Shown: positions 48,670-58,000 of the stretch, in pieces | Position numbering within the stretch: the stretch's first letter is position 1 | How the letters are laid out: each line of letters starts with the position of its first letter | Assembly: GCF_009765355.1 (NCBI RefSeq) | Contig: NZ_VTHK01000010.1 | Location: 88,901-152,900, forward strand | Direction: 5' to 3' | Source: Amycolatopsis anabasis | GTDB lineage: Bacteria > Actinomycetota > Actinomycetes > Mycobacteriales > Pseudonocardiaceae | DNA length: 64,000 nt | Notes under the pieces: generated by a model | What the model was told of the DNA's origin: nothing | Seen by the model: the letters and a program-made list of their open reading frames with translations, nothing else | The model's database searches: none | Made by a program: the position numbers and the translations under genes

Positions 48670-48690
48670 TTTATGCGCGATACTCGAAGC

Positions 48691-49665
48691 ATGCGAGCGA
48701 GCAGGCTGCTGTCGGTGCTGTTGCTGCTGCAGAACCGCGGCCGGATGACGGCCGACGAACTGGCCGAGGAGCTCGAGGTGTCGGTGCGCACGGTGTACCG
48801 GGACATCGAGGCGTTGTCCGCCGCCGGGGTGCCGGTGTACGCGGACCGCGGCCGGACCGGCGGCTACCAGCTCGTCGACGGCTACCGCACGCGGCTGACC
48901 GGGCTGACCGAGCAGGAGGCGCAGTCGCTGCCGCTGGCCGGGCTCCCCGGCGCGGCGGCCGAGCTCGGCCTGGGCACCGTGCTGGCCGCGGCCCAGCTCA
49001 AGCTCTACGCCGCGCTGCCCGCCGAGCTGCGCAGCCGGGCCGGGAAGGTCGCCGAGCGCTTCTACCTCGACGTCCCCGGCTGGCACCGGGGCATCGAAAG
49101 CCTGCCGTGGCTGTCGGTGATCGCCGACAGCGTCTGGCAGTCGCGGCGGCTGCGAGTCCGGTACCGGCGCTGGGGCAATCGCGAGGTGGACCGCGTTCTC
49201 GATCCGCTCGGGCTGATCCTCAAGGCGGGCAACTGGTATCTCGCCGCGCGCTGCGACGGCAGCGACCGGACCTACCGGGTGTCCCGGATCCTCGAGCTCA
49301 CCGAACTCGGCGAGACCTTCGAACGGCCGCCGGAGTTCGACCTGGCCGAGTACTGGCGGGAGTGGTCCGAGGGGTTCGAGCAGCGGATGTATCCGCGCGT
49401 TGCGGTGGTGCGGATGTCACCGCGCGCCCGGGCCCTCGTACCGTTCTACCTGGGCGCGGTCGGAGCACGCGCCGTGCGCGAGGCCGAAGCCGCCGCCGAA
49501 CCGGACTCCGGCGGCTGGTTGAGCGTCGAGCTGCCGGTGGAACCCGGCGAACCGGCGCTCGGCGAGTTGCTGCGGTTCGGGCCGCACCTGCAGGTCCTCG
49601 AACCCGCCGACCTGCGCGAACAGGTCGCCGAAGCGATCAGGAAGATGGGCGCCCACTATGGCTGA
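48691..49665 (+). CDS. YafY-family transcriptional regulator (HTH_11 plus WYL)
   Basis: A 324-aa regulator. The N-terminal HTH is SRLLSVLLLLQNRGRMTADELAEELEVSVRTVYRDIEALSAAGVP (residues 4-48), and the WYL domain is around LRVRYRRWGNREVDRVLDPLGLILKAGNWYLAARCDG (about 165-200). A WCX-type C-terminus ends EQVAEAIRKMG. Presumed to bind the TGTCAGGT repeats and control itself and the DUF3224 gene. ATG 48691 is chosen because an upstream start would overlap the operator. Confidence 0.88.
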   Translation: MRASRLLSVLLLLQNRGRMTADELAEELEVSVRTVYRDIEALSAAGVPVYADRGRTGGYQLVDGYRTRLTGLTEQEAQSLPLAGLPGAAAELGLGTVLAAAQLKLYAALPAELRSRAGKVAERFYLDVPGWHRGIESLPWLSVIADSVWQSRRLRVRYRRWGNREVDRVLDPLGLILKAGNWYLAARCDGSDRTYRVSRILELTELGETFERPPEFDLAEYWREWSEGFEQRMYPRVAVVRMSPRARALVPFYLGAVGARAVREAEAAAEPDSGGWLSVELPVEPGEPALGELLRFGPHLQVLEPADLREQVAEAIRKMGAHYG

Positions 49666-50467
49666 ACTGACCGGAGTGACGATCGGGGTGACCGCCGAAC
49701 GCCGCGCGGAGGAGTTCATCGGCGCCCTGGAGCGCAACGGCGCGACCGTCTGGCACGCGCCCGCCCTGCGGATCGTCCCCTTGCCGGACGACGAACGCCT
49801 GCGCGCGGCGACCGAGGAGGTGCTCGCCGGGGACGTGGATCTCACGGCGGTCACCACCGGCCAGGGTTTCCGGGGCTGGCTGGAGGCGGCCGAGGGCTGG
49901 GGACTGCGCGACCGGCTGGTGACCTCGCTCGCCGGTTCCCGGGTGTGCACCCGCGGGCCCAAGTCCACCGGCGCCGTCCGCGGGGCCGGGCTCCGCGAGG
50001 GCTGGTCCGCGCCGGACGAGAGCAACCGCGCGCTCTTCGAGCACCTGCATGAGTCCGGTGTGGACGGTCGCCGGATCGCGGTCCAACTGCACGGGGGACC
50101 GTTGCCGGAGTTCGTGGAGCCGTTGCGGGCCGCGGGTGCCCGGGTCGTCGAGGTGCAGCCGTACCGGTGGCTGCCGCCCGCCGAACCGGACCGGGTGTAC
50201 CGCCTGATCGACGGGGTCCTCGCCGGGCGGGTGGACGCGCTGGCGTTCACCAGCGCGCCGGCGGCGGCGAACCTGCTCCGGATGGCGTGCGAACACGGCC
50301 GCTACGAGGAGTTCGTGGCCGCGCTCCGGCGCGAGCACGTGGTGTGCGCCTGCGTCGGGCCGGTCACCGCCGCGCCGCTGGCCGAGCTCGGCGTGCCGAC
50401 CCGGCAGCCCGCGCGGCAGCGCCTGGGCGCGCTGGTCAAACTGCTGGCCGCCGAACTGGGCCGGTGA
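49658..50467 (+). CDS. Stand-alone uroporphyrinogen-III-synthase-like protein
   Basis: A 269-aa HemD-fold protein, clearly paralogous to the HemD part of the NnaR-type protein at 43317. Shared segments include GFRGWLEAAEGWGL, TRGPK-TGAVR-AGL, DGRRIAVQLHG-PLPEFV, PYRW and AFTSAPAAANLL. It lacks the winged helix. It overlaps the WYL regulator gene by 8 nt. True HemD enzymes share the fold with little sequence conservation, so it may be the biosynthetic enzyme or a partner of NnaR; the strong NnaR similarity favours a specialised role. Confidence 0.78.
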   Translation: MAELTGVTIGVTAERRAEEFIGALERNGATVWHAPALRIVPLPDDERLRAATEEVLAGDVDLTAVTTGQGFRGWLEAAEGWGLRDRLVTSLAGSRVCTRGPKSTGAVRGAGLREGWSAPDESNRALFEHLHESGVDGRRIAVQLHGGPLPEFVEPLRAAGARVVEVQPYRWLPPAEPDRVYRLIDGVLAGRVDALAFTSAPAAANLLRMACEHGRYEEFVAALRREHVVCACVGPVTAAPLAELGVPTRQPARQRLGALVKLLAAELGR

Positions 50468-50473
50468 GCCCGG

Positions 50474-51334
50474 TCAGTCCTCGTCGACGAGGGGCTCTCC
50501 CGCCTCGATCTTGCGCATGCTCTCCCGGCTCTCCTGCTCCTCGGAGACGCCCTGGCGCCAGTACCCGGTGAACGTGATGGCGCGCTTGTCGATCCCGCGT
50601 TCGCGCACCAGGTGCCGCCGCGCGAACTTGACCAGCCCGGCCTCCCCGGCGAGCCAGGCATACGGCTGCCCGTCCGGGAACTCGGCGGCGCGGACCGCGT
50701 CCAGCACGGCCTCGCCATAGCCGCGCGATCCCCGGACGATCCAGTGCACCTCGGCGCGGCCGCGGGTCTCGAACTGCTGCTTGTCGGCCGGGTCGTCGAG
50801 TTCGATCCAGACCTGCGCGGGCTGGCCGTCCGGCAGCCCTTCGAGGATCCCGGCGATCGCGGGCACCGCGGTTTCGTCGCCGACCAGCAGCTGCCATTCG
50901 GTGCCCTCGGGCACGGCGTACAGGCCGCCCGGCCCGATGAACGCCACCTCGTCCCCGGGTTTCGCCGCCTGCGCCCACCGGGTCGCCGGTCCGGTGTCCC
51001 CGTGCACCACGAAATCGACGTCGAGTTCGGCCTGTTCCGGCCGGTGCGCGCGCACGGTGTAGGTCCGCATCGGCGGCCGCACGTCGTCCGGCATCGCCAG
51101 GTAGCGGCGGTACCAGGACAGCCGGTCTTCCTCGTGCGGCGGGAGCACCGGCCGCTCCTGGCCGCTGAGCGGGAAGAAAACCTTGATGTACGCGTCCGGG
51201 CCGCCGTTCACGAACTCGCGGACCTGCTCGCCGGCCAGGGTGATCCGCACCATGTGCGGGGTCAGCTCGCGGACCCTCGCCACCTGGACCAGGTTGTACC
51301 CCAGCGTCTGCCGGGTCTCCGATGTCGCGGTCAT
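50474..51334 (-). CDS. Siderophore-interacting FAD/NAD(P) ferric reductase (SIP/ViuB family)
   Basis: A 286-aa cytoplasmic reductase that releases iron from imported ferric siderophores. Family marks: the FAD-binding MRTYTVRAHR, the LDVDFVVHGDTGPATRWA region, the NAD-site LLVGDETAVPAIAGIL and the C-terminal YWRQGVSEEQ. The promoter region carries a 16-of-19 match to the IdeR/DmdR iron box, so it should be repressed when iron is replete. It stands alone; no siderophore synthesis or transport genes are adjacent. Confidence 0.9.
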   Translation of the reverse strand: MTATSETRQTLGYNLVQVARVRELTPHMVRITLAGEQVREFVNGGPDAYIKVFFPLSGQERPVLPPHEEDRLSWYRRYLAMPDDVRPPMRTYTVRAHRPEQAELDVDFVVHGDTGPATRWAQAAKPGDEVAFIGPGGLYAVPEGTEWQLLVGDETAVPAIAGILEGLPDGQPAQVWIELDDPADKQQFETRGRAEVHWIVRGSRGYGEAVLDAVRAAEFPDGQPYAWLAGEAGLVKFARRHLVRERGIDKRAITFTGYWRQGVSEEQESRESMRKIEAGEPLVDED

Positions 51335-51357
51335 GTGCTCGCCCCCTTCACTGCTAA

Positions 51358-51376
51358 TTAGGCGAGGCTAACCTAT
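51358..51376. promoter_or_regulatory. IdeR/DmdR-type iron box
   Basis: TTAGGCGAGGCTAACCTAT matches the actinobacterial iron box TTAGGTTAGGCTAACCTAA at 16 of 19 positions. It ends 6 nt before the ATL gene stop and begins 24 nt upstream of the SIP start codon, in the right place to repress the SIP gene. Confidence 0.82.
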
Positions 51377-51381
51377 CTACC

Positions 51382-51705
51382 CTAGAAGAGGCCAGCTTCG
51401 GCTTCTTCCTCCTCCTGTGGCGACCGCCACCGGTAGACGCGCAGGTTCACCCGCTCACCGTCGGCGAGGACGCCCTCCGCGCGCAGCCGCTCGAGTTGCT
51501 CGTGCTGGAGGTGGGGCGCGGGCGTGCCGTTGGCGCGCAGGATCCGGTGCCAGGGCAGATCGTGGCCGTCCTCGGCGAGGATCCGGCCGACCAGGCGGGG
51601 CGACGGCGCGCCCGCGATCGCCGCGATGTCGCCGTAGGTCGCGACCTTTCCGGCGGGCACCCCGGCGATGACCTCCCGCACCCGCTCGTGCAGTTCATCG
51701 TCCAT
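51382..51705 (-). CDS. Alkyltransferase-like protein (ATL), MGMT family lacking the catalytic Cys
   Basis: A 107-aa MGMT-fold DNA-binding protein. In place of the PCHR(V/I) active site of O6-methylguanine methyltransferase it has PWHRI (DLPWHRILRANG, about residues 49-60), with Trp for Cys. This substitution defines alkyltransferase-like proteins, which bind O6-alkylguanine and hand it to nucleotide excision repair. Other landmarks: VPAGKVATYGDIAAIAG and RLVGRIL (the Arg finger). It neighbours AdnAB as Rv3204 does in mycobacteria (from memory). The start at 51705 is chosen by family length. Confidence 0.88.
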   Translation of the reverse strand: MDDELHERVREVIAGVPAGKVATYGDIAAIAGAPSPRLVGRILAEDGHDLPWHRILRANGTPAPHLQHEQLERLRAEGVLADGERVNLRVYRWRSPQEEEEAEAGLF

Positions 51706-51819
51706 ACGCTCACTATGCACTGCCCCGAAGGACTCCTTTGCGACACTGGGGGACCTCAATGTTCCCTTCATGCATGCCGGTCCTCGGCTATGTCGGGTCA
51801 GCGTGGTTTCCTTGCGATC

Positions 51820-54800
51820 GTGAGCGGACAGAGGTCGACTCGGGCGAGCGCACAGCTGGTGCGCCGGATCGTGCCGTCCCCTCCCGGACAGGACTGGGAG
51901 GACGGCGCGCGCCGAGTGCTGCGCGCGCCACAGGGGTTCGTGCGCGTGCTCGGCGGGCCCGGCACCGGGAAGACCACGCTCATCGCCACCGCCGCCGCCG
52001 GCCGGATCCGCGAGGACGGCGTCGACCCGGAGCGGCTGCTCGTGCTCACCACCTCGCGGCGCTCGGCCGACGCGCTGCGCGTGGACATCACCCGCCGCCT
52101 CACCGCCGATCCCGGGCACACCGGGCGCACCATCCGCGAGCCGATGGTGCGCACCGTGCACTCCTACGCCTTCGCCCTGCTCCGGTTGCAGGCCAGTGCC
52201 GAAGGGATGCCGCCGCCGCGGCTGCTGTCCGGGCCCGAGCAGGACGTGGTGGTGCGCGAGCTGCTCAAGGGCGACCTCGAGGACGGCGCCGAGTACTGGC
52301 CGGAGCGGCTGCGTCCCGCGCTCGCCGTCTCCGGATTCGCCGAGGAACTGCGCGATCTGATCCTGCGCGCGGCCGAACGCGGCCTCGGGCCGGAGGATCT
52401 GATCAAGGTCGGGCGGCGCAAACACCGCGAGGAATGGGTCGCCGCCGGCCGGTTCTGGCGGCAGTACGAGGAAGTCAACCTGCTGCACGGCGCGGGCGGC
52501 AACGCGCTGGGCCTGCCCGGTGCGCCCGCGCTGGACGCGGCGGAACTGGTCACCTCCGCGTTGCTCGCGCTCGACTCCGACCCCGATCTGCTCGCCCGGG
52601 AGCAGCAGCGGATCCGGCACGTGTTCGTCGACGACGCCCAGCACCTGGACCCGCTGCAGTTCCGGTTGCTCCGGCGGCTCGGGTCGAGCGCCAAGGAGTT
52701 CGTGGTCGCCGGCGATCCGGACCAGTCGGTGTTCTCCTTCCGCGGCGCGGATCCGATGGCGCTCGCGGACGCGGACCCCGGTGACGAGCACACGGTCGTG
52801 CTGCGGGTGGCGCACCGGATGGCGCCCGCGGTGCACGCGGCGGTCACCCGGCTCGCGGGCACCCTGTCCGGGGTGGCCAAGCACCGCGACCTGATCGACG
52901 TCGGCGGGGCCGAGCCGGGCGCGGTCAAGGTGCGGCTGCTGCCCACCACCTCGGCCGAGGCGAGCTGGGTCGCCGACCAGTTGCGGCGGGCGCATCTGGT
53001 GGACGGGATCCCGTGGTCGGAGATGAGCGTGCTGGTGCGGTCGCCGGGGCAGTCGTTTCCGGTGCTGCAGCGGGCCTTGCGGGCCGCCGGGGTGCCGATC
53101 GCCACGGCCTCGGAGGATCTGCCGCTCGCCCAGCAGCCCGGGGTGCGGCCCCTGCTCACCGCGCTGCGGGTCGCCGCGGACCCGTCGCTGTGGACCGTCG
53201 ACGTCGCCGAGGAACTGCTGTCCTCGCCGCTCGGCGGGGCGGATCCGCTGGCCCTGCGCCGGATGCGGCGCGGGCTGCGCCGCCTCGAACTGGCCGGTGG
53301 CGGCCAGCGCTCCAGCGACGAACTGCTGCTGGAAGTGTTGCGCGGTAACGATCTGCTGTCCGCCCTGGCCGAGGCGGAGGCGGCGCCGATCCGCCGGGTG
53401 GCCGAGCTGATCGAGGCCGCGCACCGGTCGATCTCCCGCGGCGCCGGGGTCGAGCAGGTCCTCTGGGATCTGTGGAAGGACAGCGGCTTGCAGGACAGGC
53501 TGCTGCGGCTGGCCAGGCGCGGCGGCTCGCTCGGCCAGCAGGCCGATCGCGACCTCGACGCGATCGTCGCGCTGTTCCACGCGGCGGGCAGCTACGTCGA
53601 CCGGCTGCCCAAGGCGAGCGTCGCCGGATTCGCGGAATACCTTTCGTCCCAGCAGATCGCGGGCGACAGCCTGGCTCCGGTCGCGGCCCGGGGCGAGGGC
53701 GTCTCGCTGCTCACCGCGCACGGCGCCGCCGGTCGCGAGTGGACGGTCGTGGCGATCGCCGGGGTGCAGGAGGGCAGCTGGCCGGACCTGCGGCTGCGCG
53801 GCTCGCTGCTCGGCGTGGAACGGCTGGTCGACCTGCTGTCCGGAGTGGACGGCGACAACATCTCCGCGACCGCGCCGCTGCTGGCCGAGGAGCGGCGGCT
53901 GTTCTACCTCGCGGCCAGCCGGGCCCGCCGCGTGCTGCTGGTCAGCGCGGTGGCGGGGGAGGACGAGCAGCCTTCGCGGTTCCTCGACGACCTCGCCGAG
54001 CACACCGACGAGTCCACCGCGGACGCCCGGGTGAAGCCGCCGGGCCGTTCGCTGGTGCTCGCCGAGCTGGTCGGCGAGCTGCGGCGGGTGTCCTGCGACG
54101 GCCGGGCCGATCCGGAGCGGCGGCGGCGCGCGGCGCGCCAGCTGGCGCGGCTGGCCGCGGCCGGGGTGCCCGGCGCGCATCCCGATACCTGGTACGGCGT
54201 CCAGCCGGAGTCCTCCGCGGAGCCGCTGCACTCGGCGGGCGAGGTCATCAGGATCTCACCATCCACTGTGGACGTTCTGGCGAAATGCCCGCTGCGCTGG
54301 CTGATCGAGCGGCACGGCGGCACGGATCCGGCTCAGCTCGCCGCGATCACCGGGACGCTGGTGCACGGGCTGGCGCAGGCCGCCGCCACCGGGCACGACG
54401 ACCAGCAGCTGCGCGAGGCGCTCGACGAGGCGTGGTCCCGGGTGGACGCCGGGGCGCCGTGGTACTCCCGCCGGGAGCGCCGCCGGGTCGAGCAGATGAT
54501 CCGCAACTTCGTCGCCTGGCTGGAACGCAGCCGGTCCGAGCTGACCCAGCTGGGCATCGAACAGGACGTCGAGGTCGAACTGCCCTCGGGCGAGAACGAA
54601 CTGCGGGTCCGGTTGCGCGGGCGGATCGACCGGCTGGAGGCCGACGAGCACGGGCGCCCGGTGATCATCGACATCAAGACCAGCAAGGTGCCGGTCAGCG
54701 CCGCCGACGCGGAAGCGCACCCCCAGCTCGCCGCGTACCAGCTCGCGGTGCTGCTCGGGGCGGTCAAGGACGGGCGGAAGCCGGGCGGGGCGAAGCTCGT

Positions 54801-55020
54801 CTACGTGGCCAAATCGCATATCCGCACCGGCGCCACCCAGCGCCAGCAGGAACCGCTGGACGACGACAGCGGGAAGCGCTGGCTGGAACTGGTGCACAAG
54901 GTGGCCACCTCGGCGTCCGGGCCGGAGTACCAGGCGCACGAGAACTCCGACTGCGATCGCTGCCCGGCTCGCGGCTCCTGCCCGCTGCGCCCCGAAGGCC
55001 GGCAGGTGACGGGACCATGA
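51820..55020 (+). CDS. adnA: AdnA: UvrD-like helicase with RecB-type nuclease
   Basis: A 1066-aa subunit of the AdnAB heterodimer that resects double-strand breaks in actinobacteria. N-terminal Superfamily 1 motor: Walker A GGPGTGKTT (about 45-53), VRTVHSYAFALL, motif II FVDDAQHLD, motif III VVAGDPDQSVFSFRGAD. C-terminal PD-(D/E)XK nuclease: HGLAQAAATGH, GRIDRLEADEHGRPVIIDIKTSK (Asp about 951, K in DIKTSK), AYQLAVL. Fe-S cysteines occur in KCPLRWLIERH and CDRCPARGSC. The start is GTG 51820; ATG 51790 is possible. It overlaps adnB by 4 nt. Confidence 0.92.
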   Translation: MSGQRSTRASAQLVRRIVPSPPGQDWEDGARRVLRAPQGFVRVLGGPGTGKTTLIATAAAGRIREDGVDPERLLVLTTSRRSADALRVDITRRLTADPGHTGRTIREPMVRTVHSYAFALLRLQASAEGMPPPRLLSGPEQDVVVRELLKGDLEDGAEYWPERLRPALAVSGFAEELRDLILRAAERGLGPEDLIKVGRRKHREEWVAAGRFWRQYEEVNLLHGAGGNALGLPGAPALDAAELVTSALLALDSDPDLLAREQQRIRHVFVDDAQHLDPLQFRLLRRLGSSAKEFVVAGDPDQSVFSFRGADPMALADADPGDEHTVVLRVAHRMAPAVHAAVTRLAGTLSGVAKHRDLIDVGGAEPGAVKVRLLPTTSAEASWVADQLRRAHLVDGIPWSEMSVLVRSPGQSFPVLQRALRAAGVPIATASEDLPLAQQPGVRPLLTALRVAADPSLWTVDVAEELLSSPLGGADPLALRRMRRGLRRLELAGGGQRSSDELLLEVLRGNDLLSALAEAEAAPIRRVAELIEAAHRSISRGAGVEQVLWDLWKDSGLQDRLLRLARRGGSLGQQADRDLDAIVALFHAAGSYVDRLPKASVAGFAEYLSSQQIAGDSLAPVAARGEGVSLLTAHGAAGREWTVVAIAGVQEGSWPDLRLRGSLLGVERLVDLLSGVDGDNISATAPLLAEERRLFYLAASRARRVLLVSAVAGEDEQPSRFLDDLAEHTDESTADARVKPPGRSLVLAELVGELRRVSCDGRADPERRRRAARQLARLAAAGVPGAHPDTWYGVQPESSAEPLHSAGEVIRISPSTVDVLAKCPLRWLIERHGGTDPAQLAAITGTLVHGLAQAAATGHDDQQLREALDEAWSRVDAGAPWYSRRERRRVEQMIRNFVAWLERSRSELTQLGIEQDVEVELPSGENELRVRLRGRIDRLEADEHGRPVIIDIKTSKVPVSAADAEAHPQLAAYQLAVLLGAVKDGRKPGGAKLVYVAKSHIRTGATQRQQEPLDDDSGKRWLELVHKVATSASGPEYQAHENSDCDRCPARGSCPLRPEGRQVTGP

Positions 55021-58000
55021 CCGAGCACAGCCCTGCCCTTTCCCGGCCCGGTGGCCCGAGTACGTCCGCACGTTCTCAGCCGGGCGACGAGGAGCGGACC
55101 ACCCCCGCCGAGATCGCGGTCGCGCTCGGCCTGCACCCGCCCACCCCGGAACAGGCCGCGGTGATCGCCGCGCCCACCGAACCGTCGCTGGTGGTGGCCG
55201 GCGCCGGGGCCGGCAAGACCGAGACCATGGCCGCCCGGGTGGTCTGGCTGGTGGCCAACGGAATCGTCACCCCGGAACGGATCCTGGGCCTGACCTTCAC
55301 CCGCAAGGCCGCCCGCCAGCTCGCCGAACGGGTTCGCGCGAGGCTGCGGCGGCTGGCCGGTTCCGGGCTGCTGGACCGGATCGATCCCGGCGGGCAGCGC
55401 CGGGCGGCGGTGCTGGCGGGGGAGCCGACCGTGCTCACCTACCACGCCTACGCGGGGCGGCTCCTCGGCGAACACGGGTTGCGGTTGCCGGTGCAGCCGG
55501 GCGCGCGGTTGTTGTCGGAGACCTCGTCCTGGCAGCTCGCGCATCGCGTGGTGTCCACATGGGACGGTGACTTGGAGACCGACCGGGTGCCCGCCTCGGT
55601 CACCGCGCAGGTGCTCGCCCTGGCCGGTGAACTCGGCGAGCACCTGGTGGAGGCGGGTGAGCTGGCGGAGTACACCCGCTGGCTGTGCCGGGTGATCGAA
55701 AGCGCGCCCCGGGCCAAGGGGCAGCGCGAGGCGTTGCCGCAGCGACTTGTCGACATCGTCACCGCGCAGCGGTTCCGGCTCGAGCTGATCCCGCTGATCG
55801 AGGGCTACCAGCAGCGCAAACGGGCCGAGGGTGCGCTGGACTTCGCCGACCAGATGTCGCTGGCCGCCCAGCTCGCCTCCGGCCACCCGGAAGTCGTGGC
55901 GGGCGAGCGCGAGCGGTACGGCGCGGTCCTGCTCGACGAGTACCAGGACACCGGGCACGCCCAGCGCGTGCTGCTGCGAGCGTTGTTCGGTGGTGGGCAG
56001 AAGCCCGCGCTTCCGGTGACCGCGGTCGGCGACCCGGCGCAGGCGATCTACGGGTGGCGTGGCGCGAGCGCGGCCAACCTGCCACGGTTCACCACCGACT
56101 TTCCCCGCAAGCGCGCCAAGAAACTCGAACCGGCGGCGGAGTACGGGTTGCTCACCAGCTTCCGGAACCCGCCCGAGGTGCTGGAACTGGCCAACGCGAT
56201 CGCCGAACCGCTGCGGGCCCGGGGGCTCGGCGTCGAGCGGTTGCGTGCGCGGGAAGGGGCCGGACCCGCGGACATCGACTGCGGCCTGCTGCCCGATATC
56301 CGGGCCGAGCGGGAATGGGTGGCCGACGCCGTGGCCCGGCGGTGGTTCGGCGAACAGGAGGCCACCGGCACCCCGCCCACCGCGGCGGTGCTGGTCCGGC
56401 GCCGGGCCGATATGGCGCCGATCGCGGCCGCCCTGCGCGCCCGGGGGCTGCCGGTCGAGGTCGTCGGGCTCGGCGGCCTGCTCGACGAACCCGAGGTCGC
56501 CGATCTGGTGGCGACCCTGCGCGTGCTCGCCGATCCGCTCGCCGGCACCGCGGTCGCCCGGCTGCTCACCGGTGCGCGCTGGCGGCTGGCGGCCGCCGAT
56601 CTCGCCGCCCTGTGGCGCCGGGCCATGACGCTGGCCAGCCCGCCGCGCGCGGAAGGCGCCACGGTGGACGATCCGGCGTTGTTCGCCGAGCGCGCCGAGC
56701 AGACCGGGCTGGTGGACGCGATCGACGATCCCGGCGACCCGGCGCAGTACTCCGCGGAGGGGTATCGCCGGATCCGGCGGGTGGCCACCGAACTGGCGGC
56801 CCTGCGGAGGCGGCTGGACCAGTCGCTGCCCGAACTGGTCGCCGATGTCGAACGGACCATGCTGCTCGACGTCGAATCCCTGGCCCGGCCGGGCGGCGCC
56901 GGGCGGGCGCATCTGGACGCCTTCGCCGATGTGGTCACCGATTTCGCGGAGACCTCGCCCACCGCGAGCCTGATGTCCTTCATGGACTACCTGGCCACCG
57001 CGTCGCACGCGGAGGACGGGCTCACCCCGGGTGAGGTCGAGGTGGTGCCGGACCGGGTGCAGGTGCTCACCGTGCACTCCGCGAAGGGGCTGGAATGGCG
57101 GGTCGTCGCGGTGCCGCATCTGGTGCGCGAGGTGTTCCCGAGCAAGCGGCGGTCCTCGTCGTGGCTGCGCACGGTCACCGATCTGCCCGCCGCGCTGCGC
57201 GGGGACGCCGAGGACCTGCCGAAGCTGCGGGTGGCCGAGGGATACGACCGCAAGGAAATCGACGAGGGACTCCAGCTGCACGAGGAGGGGTTCGCCGAAC
57301 GGGAGGCCGAGGAGGAGCGGCGGCTCTGCTATGTCGCGCTGACCCGGTCCGAGCACGCGCTGGTGGTGTCCGGGCACTGGTGGAACGAGTCGAGCGCGAA
57401 ACCGAAGGGGCCGTCGGAGTTCCTCACCGAAATCGCCGAAATCCTGCGCGAGGAACGGGAAACGCCGATCGGCCGGATCGACGTGTGGACCGACGAGCCC
57501 GACGCCGACGCCGAGAACCCGTTGGTCACCGACTCGCGTTCGGCCACCTGGCCGTACGACCCGCTCGGGGAACGCCGCTGGGAGGTCACCGAGGGGATCG
57601 ACCTGGTGGCCGGAGAACTGGCCGCCCTGGAGAGCGGCGAGACCCCGGACGGGGAGCCGGACGACGAGGAAGATCCGGACGGCTGGCTCGCGGACACCGA
57701 GGTGCTGCTCGCCGAGTGGACGGGAGCCCGGGAGAAAACCGAGCAGGTCGTGCTTCCCGCGCAGCTTTCGGTGAGCCAGCTGGTCGATCTGGCCGCCGAT
57801 CCGGAGCGGCTCGCCGGGCGCCTGCGTCGCCCGCTGCCGGTGGAACCCAACACCTACGCGCGCCGGGGGACCGCGTTCCACGGCTGGCTGGAACGCCGGT
57901 TCGGCGGCGAGCGGCTGCTGGAGATCGAGGACCTCCCGGGCGCCGCGGACACCGCCGCGCCGCCCGACGGCGAACTCGAGGCGCTGCAGGCGGCGTTCGA

